Counted from the first letter of the stretch, positions 1 to 10,079 are shown. The stretch: 40,982 nt of DNA from Chloroflexota bacterium (GCA_024277995.1 JAJRUD010000240.1:1-40982); one strand, 5' to 3'. Numbers and translations are program-made. The notes: generated from the sequence alone by a model not told the origin.

Positions 1-933
1 ATCATTCGTGAGGTTGATGGTAGGCGATCCAGAGCCATCACTCGGGGCTATGTAGATATCTGTCGTTCCCGCCGTTCGGTTCAAGACCTGGAAGGCCAGC
101 CATTTGCCATCGGGAGACCAACTCGGACCAGTCGAATGTGATACAAACTCGGTGAAGTGTGTGACACGAATCAGGTCCGTGCCGTCTGCGGCGAGCGTAT
201 AGATCTCGCTACGCGCTCCCGGGTCCATCGTGAATGCCAGACGACTTCCATCCGGAGACCATACAGGTTCAGAGAACTCGTACATCCCCGCCGGCAACGC
301 ATAGAAGAGCCTGACATTGCTGACCGACGCTCCATCTTCGGACATGTCGGCGACCATCAGGTCCTGCCCTGGGCCACCTTCCTTGACGAAGACCACCCGT
401 CTTGCGTCGGGTGAGATCGCTGGAAGACAAACGGTCTCTGCTCCGCGCACTTCATGGAGCGTCTGGGTCGCTGGGCCATCCGGGTCAATCCAGCCGAACA
501 AGCACTGCCAGTGACCCGGACTTAGGGAAACGTAGAGCCGACTGCCGTCCTGGGACCAATAGATGGGATTCGCCCTCCAATACCGGTCCGTGATTTGATG
601 CTCGCCTGTGCCATCAGCGTTCATCACAAACAGCCGCTCAGTGCCTCTTCCAGTCCCCCGGGTGAAGGCAATTCGCGTCCCATCGCGAGACCATAAGGGA
701 CGCACATCGTACTCTTCGTTGTCCGTGAGTTGTTTCATGGAGGCAGGATCATTTGGATCGATCGTCCATATGTCAAACCAGGTCCCTCCATCTCTGTTTT
801 TCGAACTGAATGCGATGAGGGTGTATGGCTGTATCTCCGTCGTGTCGGGCACCCTCGCCGACCAGGTTCTGGCGGCCACGGTGAAGATCATCACCGCCGC
901 GGTCGCCCCGATCACATGCATAACGCGCTTCAT
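1..933 (-). CDS. TolB-like PD40 beta-propeller protein, 3' end cut by window edge
   Basis: An uninterrupted frame of 311 codons runs from ATG at 931-933 off the left edge, so the C-terminus is missing. GGAGGAGG lies just upstream of the ATG. The N-terminus (MKRVMHVIGATAAVMIF...) looks like a signal peptide, so the protein is probably exported. The body contains repeated PD40-type blades: PLWSRDGTRIAF, a WSQDGSRLY blade, an ISPDARRVVF blade, PVWSPDGSRLAF and PSWSPDGKWLAF. This WSPDG-x-x-[LI]-x-F pattern is typical of TolB/WD40-like propellers. No enzymatic domain is visible in the part seen. Function is unknown; a periplasmic or surface binding propeller is likely. The family is numerous in Chloroflexota, and a WD40 lipoprotein occurs at 13839-14999. 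Confidence 0.85.
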   Translation of the reverse strand, partial: MKRVMHVIGATAAVMIFTVAARTWSARVPDTTEIQPYTLIAFSSKNRDGGTWFDIWTIDPNDPASMKQLTDNEEYDVRPLWSRDGTRIAFTRGTGRGTERLFVMNADGTGEHQITDRYWRANPIYWSQDGSRLYVSLSPGHWQCLFGWIDPDGPATQTLHEVRGAETVCLPAISPDARRVVFVKEGGPGQDLMVADMSEDGASVSNVRLFYALPAGMYEFSEPVWSPDGSRLAFTMDPGARSEIYTLAADGTDLIRVTHFTEFVSHSTGPSWSPDGKWLAFQVLNRTAGTTDIYIAPSDGSGSPTINLTND

Positions 934-1573
934 GGTCCTCCTCCCTGGACACATCAAGTCGGTTCCGGGCGCGACTGGATAAGCGGCCAGAGCCGAAGCC
1001 CGTCCCAGCCATACCTGGAGTCACCGAGACCGAGTCGTCTGGATTCAGGAGAAAACCCGCTTCCCCACGCCCAACGCGCCGCGGACGGTGCAAGGCTCGA
1101 CAGCGCTTGACGGCGATTCAAGGCTGCGCCTCATCCCGGCGCTTTCCGCCCTCCATTTGCCGACGGGCTGCCGCGGACATCCGCCGAATCGAGGACGCGG
1201 CCACGCCATATGAGCACATGGCCTAACCGCCGGATACCTTGCTCGCTATCGGTTGGATCGGGAATGTGGAGAATCGTCTTTGCGCTGGATGGCAATAGGG
1301 AGCAAAGCCCATTCCCAGTCCAAACCTCGCTGGGTGGACCAATGCCCCAATCGGCCACCATGTCTTCGCGTCCCGCTCGACAAGGCTGGATGCCTTGCAG
1401 CAACCATCCCTCGGCCGTATCTAACTTATCACGCAGGCTTTGGCCATATCAAGAGATGCTCCACCGACCGGAATCCGCTATAGGTGCCACCCACAATGAT
1501 CGTCATCGGCGACTTTCGACAATTGGAGGCAAGATTGCCGGAGAGTCCCGAGCCGGCCCATGAACCAGTAGAT
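934..1573. other. Intergenic stretch without a convincing gene
   Basis: About 640 bases between the start of the PD40 gene and the terminator behind fhs, so it is upstream of one minus-strand gene and downstream of another. Short open frames exist on both strands (for example 1131-1403 minus and 1210-1563 plus), but they show no recognisable domain, no clear ribosome binding site and amino-acid composition typical of random GC-rich frames. I see no RNA gene or repeat here. Confidence 0.5.
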
Positions 1574-1608
1574 GCGAACGGCCCCGGCATGATGCCGGGG
1601 CCGTTCGC
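1574..1608 (-). terminator. Perfect 17-bp inverted repeat behind fhs
   Basis: Two perfectly complementary 17-nt arms (gcgaacggccccggcat and its reverse complement) are separated by a single base, 20 nt beyond the fhs stop codon. Position suggests a terminator or 3' mRNA-stabilising hairpin. There is no U-tract on either side, so it is not a textbook intrinsic terminator. Confidence 0.6.
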
Positions 1609-1627
1609 CATTGTCTGGCAGCCGAGC

Positions 1628-3541
<1,914 letters not shown>

Positions 3542-3589
3542 CGATCAGTCCTCCATGAGTCGGCGATGGGTGGGGTCGGGAAGCCCCAT

Positions 3590-3645
3590 GGTGCGTTTCC
3601 CGCTGCCTAGACGGGGCACCCGCCTGCGTGTTACCCACCCGGCGG
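3590..3645 (-). promoter_or_regulatory. Structured leader RNA upstream of fhs, class not identified
   Basis: On the strand of fhs, 50-105 nt before the start codon, two stems lie side by side. The first pairs CCGCC (3645-3641) with GGCGG (3624-3620) around GGGTGGGTAACACGCA. The second pairs GGTGC-CCCG (3620-3612) with CGGG-(AAAC)-GCACC (3602-3590), with loop TCTAGGCAG. The block CCGTCTAGGCAGCGGG loosely recalls the CCGCCUGGGCA element of ZTP riboswitches, which are known to control fhs. I do not see the matching GACUGGCG element, so the class is left open. Confidence 0.35.
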
Positions 3646-4107
3646 TCAGACGGTTTTTTCTTCGACTGGATCCCCCCTCCTCATTTCATTGTCCACACTC
3701 TCCGGGAGCACGATTTCCCGGCTGGCGGTGGGGTATCCCCCCTCTCACGGCTCCTTTGCCAGGTGGTCAGTGCGACCGGCATCCATTTCGAGGCAGCCTG
3801 GAACGACGCCATATGGAACCTTATGACATCACCTCCTCCGGACAAAGCACATTTCGGCGACGTGGACTCGAATCGCCATGCGCCGCGCGCGCGTAGTACG
3901 TCGGCGGCAGCCCACGTCACAAGTTTCCCTCAAGGAAGAGATCAACGCAAGCGACAACCTTCCCGCCTGCGCGGGCTATCCGTCCTCTCTTCGCTCGAAC
4001 CAATGCATGCCTTCTCCCCAACGACTCCAGCCGCGCCTGCCCCCACCAGCTATCAGCCCGCGCATTTGCGATGCCGCCCCGATGTCCATCACCCCCAACC
4101 AGCGTGC
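3646..4107. other. Divergent intergenic region between fhs and hemW
   Basis: About 460 bases separating fhs (minus) from hemW (plus). It probably carries the fhs promoter and the 5' part of the fhs leader, but I could not place a convincing -35/-10 pair for fhs. A run of six T on the plus strand (3654-3659) is not preceded by a plus-strand gene. Short frames such as 3681-3920 minus have no recognisable domain. Confidence 0.4.
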
Positions 4108-4113
4108 TAGAAT
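4108..4113 (+). promoter_or_regulatory. -10 box of hemW (leaderless promoter)
   Basis: TAGAAT, preceded by TGC in the manner of an extended -10, ends exactly 6 nt before the hemW ATG. Initiation at the usual distance would put the transcript start at or beside the A of the start codon. No Shine-Dalgarno sequence precedes the ATG. Confidence 0.6.
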
Positions 4114-4119
4114 TGTGCC

Positions 4120-5316
4120 ATGCGCTTCAGTCTCTACCTGCACATCCCTTTCTGCGCAGCGCGCTGCAGCTATTGCGATTTCAACACCTACGCCGGGCAG
4201 GGGACGCTCATCCCCCATTACCTCCAGGCCCTGGCCAATGAGATCCACCTGGTGGGAGAGCAAGGCCGCCGCGCCCTCGGTCAGACGGTGCCGGTGCATA
4301 CCGTCTACTTCGGCGGCGGCACCCCCACCCTGCTCACAGCCCGTCAATTCGAGCTGCTGCTCTCCGCGCTCCACGACGCCTTTCGGCTCACTCCACCGGC
4401 CGAAGTCACCGTGGAAGCCAACCCGAATACCCTCAACCTTTCCAAGTTGCGCGCCCTGCACGCCATGGGCGTCACGCGCCTGTCCATCGGCGCGCAATCC
4501 ACACTCGCGTCCGAACTGCGCTTGCTCGGCCGCAGGCATGGCTTTCCCGACGTGGTCCGCTCCGTGGAGCTTGCTCGCCAGGCCGGCTTCGATAACGTCA
4601 ACCTGGATTTGATCTACGGCCTGCCCCATCAGGGCCTGCAATCGTGGCAGGCATCACTGCGCGGCGCCCTCGCCTTGCAGCCAGAGCATCTCTCGCTCTA
4701 CGCCCTGTCTATCGAACCCGGCACACCCCTGCACACCCGCGTCCAGCGTGGCCTGACACCCGCCCCCGACCCTGACCTCGCGGCTGATATGTATGAATGG
4801 GCCTCTGCCGAGCTCGAGGCATCTGGCTATGCGCAGTATGAGATATCCAACTGGGCTCGCCGCTCAGCGGACGACGAGCCCCTCGCCCCCCGCCTGGCCT
4901 GCCTCCACAACCTGCAATACTGGCGCAACCTGCCCTACCTCGGCCTGGGTGCCGGCGCTCACGGCTACGCCTCAGGCTGGCGCTACAGCAACACGCCCTC
5001 ACCACACGCCTACATCGCCCGCCTGCGGGCACAGCAGCCTGCCGAGTTCCCCTTCTCACCTGCCGTCGAAACACGCGCAGCGGTCAATAGCGACCTCGCC
5101 ATCGCGGAGACCATGATGATGGGGCTGCGCCTCACCCTGGAGGGCGTCGGCGATCCCGCCTTTCGCCAGCATTTCGGCGTGTCGCTCGGCGACCGCTTTC
5201 GGACACAGCTCGCCGAGCTGCAGGCGCAGGGCCTGCTCTCCTGGGACGGTGCCCGCGCCCGCCTTACCCCGCGCGGCCGACTGCTCGCCAACCGCGCCTT
5301 CGCCGCCTTCCTCTAG
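4120..5316 (+). CDS. hemW: Radical SAM protein HemW (coproporphyrinogen oxidase-like heme chaperone)
   Basis: A protein of 398 residues. HIPFCAARCSYCDF near the N-terminus holds the CxxxCxxC cluster ligands at Cys12, Cys16 and Cys19. The HIPFCxxxCxYCDF form is that of HemW rather than of genuine HemN, which has a fourth nearby cysteine. YFGGGTPT, VEANPN, RLSIGAQS and NVNLDLIYGLPHQ are further family blocks, and the C-terminal part matches the HemN C-terminal domain. HemW binds heme and is thought to insert it into respiratory enzymes; older annotations as coproporphyrinogen III oxidase are usually wrong. The ATG at 4120 lies 6 nt after a -10 box and has no ribosome binding site, so translation from a leaderless mRNA is likely. 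No other heme gene is nearby. Confidence 0.93.
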   Translation: MRFSLYLHIPFCAARCSYCDFNTYAGQGTLIPHYLQALANEIHLVGEQGRRALGQTVPVHTVYFGGGTPTLLTARQFELLLSALHDAFRLTPPAEVTVEANPNTLNLSKLRALHAMGVTRLSIGAQSTLASELRLLGRRHGFPDVVRSVELARQAGFDNVNLDLIYGLPHQGLQSWQASLRGALALQPEHLSLYALSIEPGTPLHTRVQRGLTPAPDPDLAADMYEWASAELEASGYAQYEISNWARRSADDEPLAPRLACLHNLQYWRNLPYLGLGAGAHGYASGWRYSNTPSPHAYIARLRAQQPAEFPFSPAVETRAAVNSDLAIAETMMMGLRLTLEGVGDPAFRQHFGVSLGDRFRTQLAELQAQGLLSWDGARARLTPRGRLLANRAFAAFL

Positions 5317-5426
5317 GCCGAGCGCGACGCTCTCTCATTCGCCGCACGCGGCCGGTATCCCTGAGAGGCGCGCCGTCCCGCCCCTGCCAGGACCAACCGT
5401 TGCAGCATCCCCCTCGCCGCCCCCGC

Positions 5427-6314
5427 TCAGCCCAGAAAGAGCAGCCCCACCCCGATCACCGCCACGCCGGTCCCCAGGGCGGCGCGCCAGCTGACGCGCT
5501 CCTTGAAGACCCAGCGCACGATGGGGATCAGCAGTATCGGCGTCAGGGACATCAAAGTGGAGGCGATCCCCACCCTGGTGCGGTCGATGGCCACCAGCGA
5601 CATCCACACTCCCAGGTAGGGTCCTACCAGGCTGCCGCCCAGCACCGCCCAGACGGCCGGTCGCACCTTGAAGGCCTTCAGCGTCGCCGGCCACCGTCCG
5701 CGCAGCCCCGCCCACAGCCACATCACACCCCCTGCAACCAGCATGCGGATCATGACGGCAGAAAGAGCCGGGAAACCGCCCCCCAGGCCGCGCTTGGCCG
5801 CCACCAGTCCCAGCGCCTGGCCCAGGGCGCCTCCCAGGCCGACGAGCACGCCCAGCCCATAGCGCCGCGCCTCACCTCCTCCGCCCTGGGCTCCACCTTC
5901 CAGGACCACCCACGCCACGCCAGCCACTGTGGTCAACACCCCCAGCAGCTCGATCGGAGCCAGCCGCTCCTGCAGCGTCGCCCACGCCAGGGCCGTGCTC
6001 ATCACCGGCACCAGCGCCATGAGCAGCATCGAGAGCCTCGGCCCGATCATCACGAAGGCCTGGAAGAGCAGCGCGTCCCCCAGTACGAGCCCCACCAGCC
6101 CCGACAACCCCAGCCAGAACCAGCGCTCCGTGCTCGCATCGGTCGGGAAAGGCACACCCAGGGTGACCCAGTGAGTGATCCCCAACAGGATCACGGCCAA
6201 CAGCAGTCGCAGCCGGTTGACGGCCACCGAGCCGATCTGCCGCCCGGCTATGGTGAAGAAAACTGAGGTCCAGGACCACAGGAAAGCCGTCGCCAGCGCT
6301 GCCAGTTCGCCCAC
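5427..6314 (-). CDS. EamA / DMT-superfamily transporter
   Basis: An integral membrane protein of 295 residues with about ten hydrophobic segments arranged as two EamA halves. The first runs from GELAALATAFLWSWTSVFF to TVAGVAWVVLEGG, the second from RYGLGVLVGLGGALGQALGL to GTGVAVIGVGLLFLG. Substrate cannot be read from sequence; the family includes amino-acid and metabolite exporters. It starts with GTG (6312-6314) only 2 nt after the yjbQ stop, so it is the last gene of a phosphatase, yjbQ, eamA operon. It converges on hemW, with no clear terminator in the 110-nt gap. Confidence 0.9.
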   Translation of the reverse strand: MGELAALATAFLWSWTSVFFTIAGRQIGSVAVNRLRLLLAVILLGITHWVTLGVPFPTDASTERWFWLGLSGLVGLVLGDALLFQAFVMIGPRLSMLLMALVPVMSTALAWATLQERLAPIELLGVLTTVAGVAWVVLEGGAQGGGGEARRYGLGVLVGLGGALGQALGLVAAKRGLGGGFPALSAVMIRMLVAGGVMWLWAGLRGRWPATLKAFKVRPAVWAVLGGSLVGPYLGVWMSLVAIDRTRVGIASTLMSLTPILLIPIVRWVFKERVSWRAALGTGVAVIGVGLLFLG

Positions 6315-6316
6315 GC

Positions 6317-6718
6317 TCAGGCTCCGGCGATCAGGGTGACGAGCACCCGCCGCGCGCGCGGGCCATCGAACTCACACAGATAGATGCCCTGCCACGTGCC
6401 CAGGGTCAATCGGCCGCCCAGCACGGGCACGGTCACGCTCGAGCCCACCAGGGTCGCTTTCACGTGGGCGGCGCTGTTGCCCTCCCGGTGACGATAGTAG
6501 GCCTGCTGCCACGGCACCAATCGTTCCAGGTCTTCGATCATGTCATGCACGACGTCGGGGTCGGCGTTCTCGTTCAGCGTGACGCCGGCGGTGGTGTGGG
6601 GCACGTACACATGGGCCAGACCCTGGTCGAAGCCGGCCTGAGCGACAACGCGCTGCACTTGCTGCGTGATAGGCACCAGGTCAGTCCTGGATGAAGTCTG
6701 GATGGTGAGCGCTTCCAC
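6317..6718 (-). CDS. yjbQ: YjbQ (UPF0047) family protein
   Basis: A protein of 133 residues matching the single-domain YjbQ/UPF0047 family. The motif HVYVPHTTAGVTLNENADPDV and the block HREGNSAAHVKATLVGSSVTVPVLGG-x-LTLGTWQGIYLCEFDGPR are diagnostic. Members show weak thiamine-phosphate-synthase activity in vitro, but the physiological role is uncertain. It begins with GTG (6716-6718), 3 nt after the stop of the upstream phosphatase gene and 2 nt before eamA, so the three genes are surely co-transcribed. Confidence 0.93.
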   Translation of the reverse strand: MEALTIQTSSRTDLVPITQQVQRVVAQAGFDQGLAHVYVPHTTAGVTLNENADPDVVHDMIEDLERLVPWQQAYYRHREGNSAAHVKATLVGSSVTVPVLGGRLTLGTWQGIYLCEFDGPRARRVLVTLIAGA

Positions 6719-6721
6719 CGC

Positions 6722-7225
6722 TCAAACCTCCTCACCGGGGGGATCGAGCGCCGCCAGGAACCTCTCCTGCGTCGCGTTCTCGGCAGCCCCGGGTACATAT
6801 TTGCGCACCCAGGCCAGGGCCTGCTCGGCCGGCAGGTGGAGCACGTGCTGTGCCATGCGCGTCAGGAAAACGCCCGTCCTGCCCACACCCGCGAAACAAT
6901 GCACGGCCAGATTGTTCCCCGCGCGCGCCAGCCGCAGGGCGGCAAGCACGGAGCGCTCGAAAGCCTCCGCTTCAGGAACGGAGAAATCCCCTACACGCAG
7001 ATGGTGCAGGTGCATCCCGAGGCGCTCGTAGAGCACCGGCAGAGACACGCCATCCACCCGCGCCCACTCCTGCTCTTCGACCAGTGCGAAGATCCAGCGC
7101 ACGCCTCCCCTTTGGAATAGACTCAACGCATCCCCTGACGGGTCGAAGGCGCCGTAGGGCATGGGGCTGCGGAACACTCGGCCGGGAAGGTCGAAGGGAA
7201 TCTCAACCACCGTCGTCACGCTCAC
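6722..7225 (-). CDS. Dual-specificity-type protein tyrosine phosphatase
   Basis: A protein of 167 residues. HCFAGVGRTG is the CX5R phosphatase loop (nucleophilic Cys, phosphate-binding Arg, following Thr), and upstream HLRVGDFSVPE is at the place of the general-acid loop. The length fits a compact cyclin/DSP-like phosphatase. Substrate is unknown. It starts with GTG at 7223-7225, preceded by GGAGGTGAGC and by TATAAT at 7243-7248, and is the first gene of the operon with yjbQ and eamA. There is no signal peptide, so it should be cytoplasmic. Confidence 0.88.
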   Translation of the reverse strand: MSVTTVVEIPFDLPGRVFRSPMPYGAFDPSGDALSLFQRGGVRWIFALVEEQEWARVDGVSLPVLYERLGMHLHHLRVGDFSVPEAEAFERSVLAALRLARAGNNLAVHCFAGVGRTGVFLTRMAQHVLHLPAEQALAWVRKYVPGAAENATQERFLAALDPPGEEV

Positions 7226-7242
7226 CTCCAGGAATCCTGCCC

Positions 7243-7248
7243 ATTATA
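7243..7248 (-). promoter_or_regulatory. -10 box of the phosphatase operon
   Basis: TATAAT on the minus strand, 17 nt before the GTG start, leaving a leader of about 10-12 nt that holds only the ribosome binding site. It is divergent from the tRNA-Arg promoter 26 nt away. Confidence 0.6.
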
Positions 7249-7273
7249 ACCGTCTGGCCCCCGGGCGATGCAG

Positions 7274-7279
7274 TATAAT
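7274..7279 (+). promoter_or_regulatory. -10 box of tRNA-Arg
   Basis: TATAAT, 11 nt upstream of the mature tRNA 5' end. No good -35 is seen at 16-18 nt. Confidence 0.65.
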
Positions 7280-7290
7280 CATGCCTACAG

Positions 7291-7363
7291 GCCCCCGTAG
7301 CTCAATGGATAGAGCGCCTGACTTCGAATCAGTAGGTTGGGGGTTCGAGTCCCTCCGGGGGCG
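7291..7363 (+). tRNA. tRNA-Arg (anticodon TCG)
   Basis: A full cloverleaf of 73 nt. The acceptor GCCCCCG pairs with CGGGGGC, with discriminator G at 7363. The D arm is GCTC...GAGC, the anticodon loop CTTCGAA has TCG at positions 34-36, and the T arm loop is TTCGAGT. CCA is not encoded; it must be added after transcription. The outermost anticodon-stem pair (27-43) is C-T and so unpaired. Confidence 0.96.
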
Positions 7364-7376
7364 CCTGGCCAAGTGA

Positions 7377-7408
7377 GAGCCCGCCATTCCGGCGGGCTCT
7401 TATTCTTG
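7377..7408 (+). terminator. Intrinsic terminator of tRNA-Arg
   Basis: Arms GAGCCCGCC (7377-7385) and GGCGGGCTC (7391-7399) with loop ATTCC, followed by TTATTCTT. It sits 13 nt behind the tRNA. Confidence 0.9.
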
Positions 7409-7482
7409 CACGTGGAACGCGACCCCGCTCCTGAGGCCGGCCCCGGCAAGCACTCTTGTGAGCTGAGTGTCTGGGCGCGCGA

Positions 7483-8713
7483 CTAAGTTGGCATCGGCGA
7501 GGGCGTCTCAGAGGGTGTCGCGGTTTCGGTTGGGGTTGGAGTGGCGGTGGCAGCGGGCGTAGCCGTCTCCGTCGGCGTGGGCCCTGTGGTCAGTGTCGGC
7601 GTAGGTGTAGGTGTAGCGGAGGGCCCGGGCGTACCGGATGGCGGCAGCGTCGGCGTGTCGGTTGCCGGGGGGCGGTGTTGGGGTCGCCGTGGCCGTCCCG
7701 GTCCCATCCGGGGTGCCCGTACCGGGAGTCCCGCTGCCCGTCGGCGTAGGCGCCGGCGCGGTCGCGGTGAGACAGGCCTCATAGACCCTGGTCGCCGTCG
7801 GATAGAGGGCGGCATCGTCGCGCGTCGTCAGCGATTGCTCGTAGTAGTAGGCTGCCTGGCAGGCATCCTCCTCCTGCAGCTCATTGGCGTATTCCTTGGC
7901 CGCCTGGGCGTACTTCCAGCACGAATCCCAGACCCCCGCCCGACAGAGCGAGGCGAAGTGTTCCGCCGCCTGGCCCCAGTCCAGCCCGAAGAAGCTGTTC
8001 GCGAAGGAATAGAAGGAGGCCGTGCGCACCCAACTTGCGGCCTGGTTGTCGAGCGGCTGAAAGCGGGCCGCGAGCGTAAGGTCATAGATGCCCTGTTCGC
8101 GGTCGCCGCTGAAGATCTTCTCCAGCCCCCGGTTGCGCAGCGCGCCGTACATGAGCTGATTGGCCTCCGTCAACCGGAAATCCGGCGCTTCGGCGCGCAG
8201 CAAGAGCAACAGGCTCAACACCCCGTCCCAGTCCTCGCGGGCAAAAGACTCCTGGGCCGACTGGAAAATGGCCTCCAGCGAACTGACGTCCGGCGTTGGT
8301 GTCGGCTGCACGGGTGTGGGCGAGACGGCAGGGCTTGGGGTGATGGTGGGCTGGTTCAGCGCCTGCAGCGAACGGTCGAGCAACTCCGCCGCCCCCGGGT
8401 AATCCGGTTCCAGTTCAAGCACGTATTCGAAGCGCTGGCGCGCCAGCGAATACCTCCCGGCGAGCAAATCCTCCACTCCCAGGTCGAACTGCTCCTGAGC
8501 GGAGGCCTCGAGGCGCTGTTCCCGGGTCCGTTCACGGGCGCGCAGTCCGGCGGCGTAGCCCGTGCCTATGGCCACCAGCATGACCGCCACGACGAAGGCG
8601 AGCATGGCGCCGAACCACCGCCAGAAGCGACCGGATCCCGCAGCCTGGTCACGGAGGCTGGGTTGAGTGTCCTCCGGCGGAGGTTGCGGCCTCGAGGGTT
8701 GCGTGACCGTCAT
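7483..8713 (-). CDS. Membrane-anchored repeat protein with Thr/Pro-rich tail, apparent frameshift
   Basis: The first frame (8713 to 7508, 401 residues) has a cytoplasmic N-terminus, one membrane segment (about residues 32-56), a helical part with TPR-like repeats (QEQFDLGVEDLLAGRYSLARQRFEYVLELEPDYPGAAELL), a Pro/Thr linker, then a second helical domain (from about residue 145) and a Thr/Pro-rich tail. After residue ~345 this frame turns into an Arg/His/Tyr-rich string, while the neighbouring frame keeps a clean Thr/Pro tail (ATDTPTLPPSGTPGPS...) ending at TAG 7483-7485. The switch falls at a run of six G at 7667-7672. One base fewer would join the frames. Its ATG overlaps the TGA of the LytR-type gene upstream (ATGA). 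No catalytic motif; a scaffold or envelope role is a guess. Confidence 0.75.
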
Positions 8714-9810
8714 GGCTCACCCCCCTCGCCCGGCGGAACGGGCCCGATGGCGCTCGTGTCAACGAAGAGTTCATCTCGCAAGGCCCGTATCTGATCCGGC
8801 ACTGGCCGCAGCACCTTGGCGCCGTCCGGCCGGGTGTTGAAGCCCACCATGTTTGGAGGGCCAATAACGCCGCGCAGGATGTTCTCCTTCGGGATGTTCA
8901 ACCCCAGCCACGCCAGCGAGACCATGTCGTCCAGGGTCATATTGGTGCGCACGCCCGCCGCCAACTCCTGGTAGAGCGCAGGCGCCTTGGCGATGAGCGA
9001 GGGCAACATGTCGAACCCCACCACCCGGTCAAGGATGGCCAGAGCCACCTGCTGCTGGCGTTCGGCGCGGCCGAAATCGTCTCCGGCCCCCTTGCGGACG
9101 CGGGCGTAAGCCAACGCCTCCGCCCCATCCAGATGGTAGGGCTTCGCCTCCAGCCAACGGCTTTGTCGTCCGATGGGCGAGATCTTGATGCGCTGCTTCA
9201 CCAGCACTTCGATCCCACCGATCTCGTCGATGAGCCGCTCGAAGGTCGAAAAGTCGATCACCGCATAGTATTGAATGGGGACGCCGATCAGGTCTTCCAC
9301 CGTCTGCACGGCCAGCGCCGGCCCGCCGCCGGGCAGCCTGTAGGCTTCGCCGAACATGTAGGCCGTGTTGATACGGTTGTGCCCGAAGCCCGGGATCTCC
9401 ACCCAGAGGTCGCGTGGGATGGAAAGCATGGACACGCGCCTGGTCAGCGGATCGACGCTGATAAGCATCATAGTGTCGGTGCGCGGGGCACCTTTGCCGC
9501 GCACCCAATCACGGTAGTCCAGGCCCATCAGCAGAACCGTCACGCGCGCCTTGCCGTCCCATGGCTGTGGCGTCACCTGGAAAGTTACCATCGTGGGCGT
9601 GACGGTGATCCCGGGAGCCGGCGGCGGTTCCTCGCTCTCGCCATCGCCGATGCCCTGGAATGGATTTATGCCCGTCCCGGTGTAGGCAGCGGTCAGATCG
9701 CGTACGGCCACGTGCAGCAGCACCCCGGTGACGATCGTCATCAGGACGAAAGCCAGGCCGAGGAGTGCGACCAAACGGGTTGAATGTATGCTGCGGATCC
9801 TTGTCAACAT
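8710..9810 (-). CDS. LytR-CpsA-Psr (LCP) family protein
   Basis: A protein of 366 residues from ATG 9808-9810. Family knowledge: LCP enzymes transfer lipid-linked glycopolymers onto peptidoglycan or protein outside the membrane. One N-terminal membrane segment (LVALLGLAFVLMTIVTGVLLHV) is followed by a linker and the LCP domain: RTDTMMLISVDP, SIPRDLWVEIPG, KINTA-type RINTAYMFG, YYAVIDFSTFERLIDEIGGI, and the conserved R...DDFGRAERQQQV. An upstream GTG-type extension of 24 residues is possible, but it would begin at the -10 box, so the internal ATG is preferred. It is co-transcribed with the downstream repeat protein (4-nt overlap). Confidence 0.92.
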   Translation of the reverse strand: MLTRIRSIHSTRLVALLGLAFVLMTIVTGVLLHVAVRDLTAAYTGTGINPFQGIGDGESEEPPPAPGITVTPTMVTFQVTPQPWDGKARVTVLLMGLDYRDWVRGKGAPRTDTMMLISVDPLTRRVSMLSIPRDLWVEIPGFGHNRINTAYMFGEAYRLPGGGPALAVQTVEDLIGVPIQYYAVIDFSTFERLIDEIGGIEVLVKQRIKISPIGRQSRWLEAKPYHLDGAEALAYARVRKGAGDDFGRAERQQQVALAILDRVVGFDMLPSLIAKAPALYQELAAGVRTNMTLDDMVSLAWLGLNIPKENILRGVIGPPNMVGFNTRPDGAKVLRPVPDQIRALRDELFVDTSAIGPVPPGEGGEP

Positions 9811-9842
9811 CCAGCTCTCAATGCGCAAAAGGTGGATCGGCG

Positions 9843-9848
9843 GATTGT
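9843..9848 (-). promoter_or_regulatory. Likely -10 box of the LCP gene
   Basis: TACAAT on the minus strand, 32 nt before the ATG at 9810, which gives a leader of about 25 nt. No clear -35 is seen. Confidence 0.45.
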
Positions 9849-9911
9849 ACCCCACATCTCCGCCCACGCCAGCCGGGTCCACCTCTTGGCGTGCAAGGCG
9901 CGTGCCGGGGC

Positions 9912-10079
9912 CTAGTTCTCGTCATCCCCCCCTTCTTCGTCCAACTGCTCCAGGAACCGTTCGAAGACCTCGAGCCGCCCGGCGTCCGCCTGTTCTTCTT
10001 CCTCCTCATCTTGAAATATCCCGGACTTCCAGAGGACGAAGAAGATGACTGCTGCGACTATTGCGATCCACGCCAACAT
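9912..10079 (-). CDS. Small single-pass membrane protein with acidic tail
   Basis: A protein of 55 residues if translation begins at ATG 10077-10079, which has AGAGG 7 nt upstream. The frame extends to an ATG at 10142 (76 residues), but the added part is Arg-rich and unlikely. The sequence is a membrane helix (MLAWIAIVAAVIFFVLW), then a strongly acidic cytoplasmic helix (QDEEEEEQADAGRLEVFERFLEQLDEEGGDDEN). No family is recognised. It lies just upstream of the LCP gene on the same strand, with that gene's own promoter in between. Confidence 0.55.
   Translation of the reverse strand: MLAWIAIVAAVIFFVLWKSGIFQDEEEEEQADAGRLEVFERFLEQLDEEGGDDEN

Noticed and set aside
1131-1403. Minus-strand frame of 90 codons in the gap upstream of the PD40 gene
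   Set aside because: No domain, no ribosome binding site and no hydrophobic or repeat pattern.
3579-3640. Plus-strand similarity to a cobalamin riboswitch core (GGGAA, GGTGCG, TTTCCCGCTGCC, CCCGCC)
   Set aside because: The remaining conserved elements are not found downstream, the next plus-strand gene is hemW almost 500 nt away with its own leaderless promoter, and the same bases form stems in the fhs leader on the other strand.
3681-3920. Possible leader peptide upstream of fhs
   Set aside because: An ATG with a purine-rich stretch upstream exists, but the peptide has no pattern of control codons and no support beyond chance.
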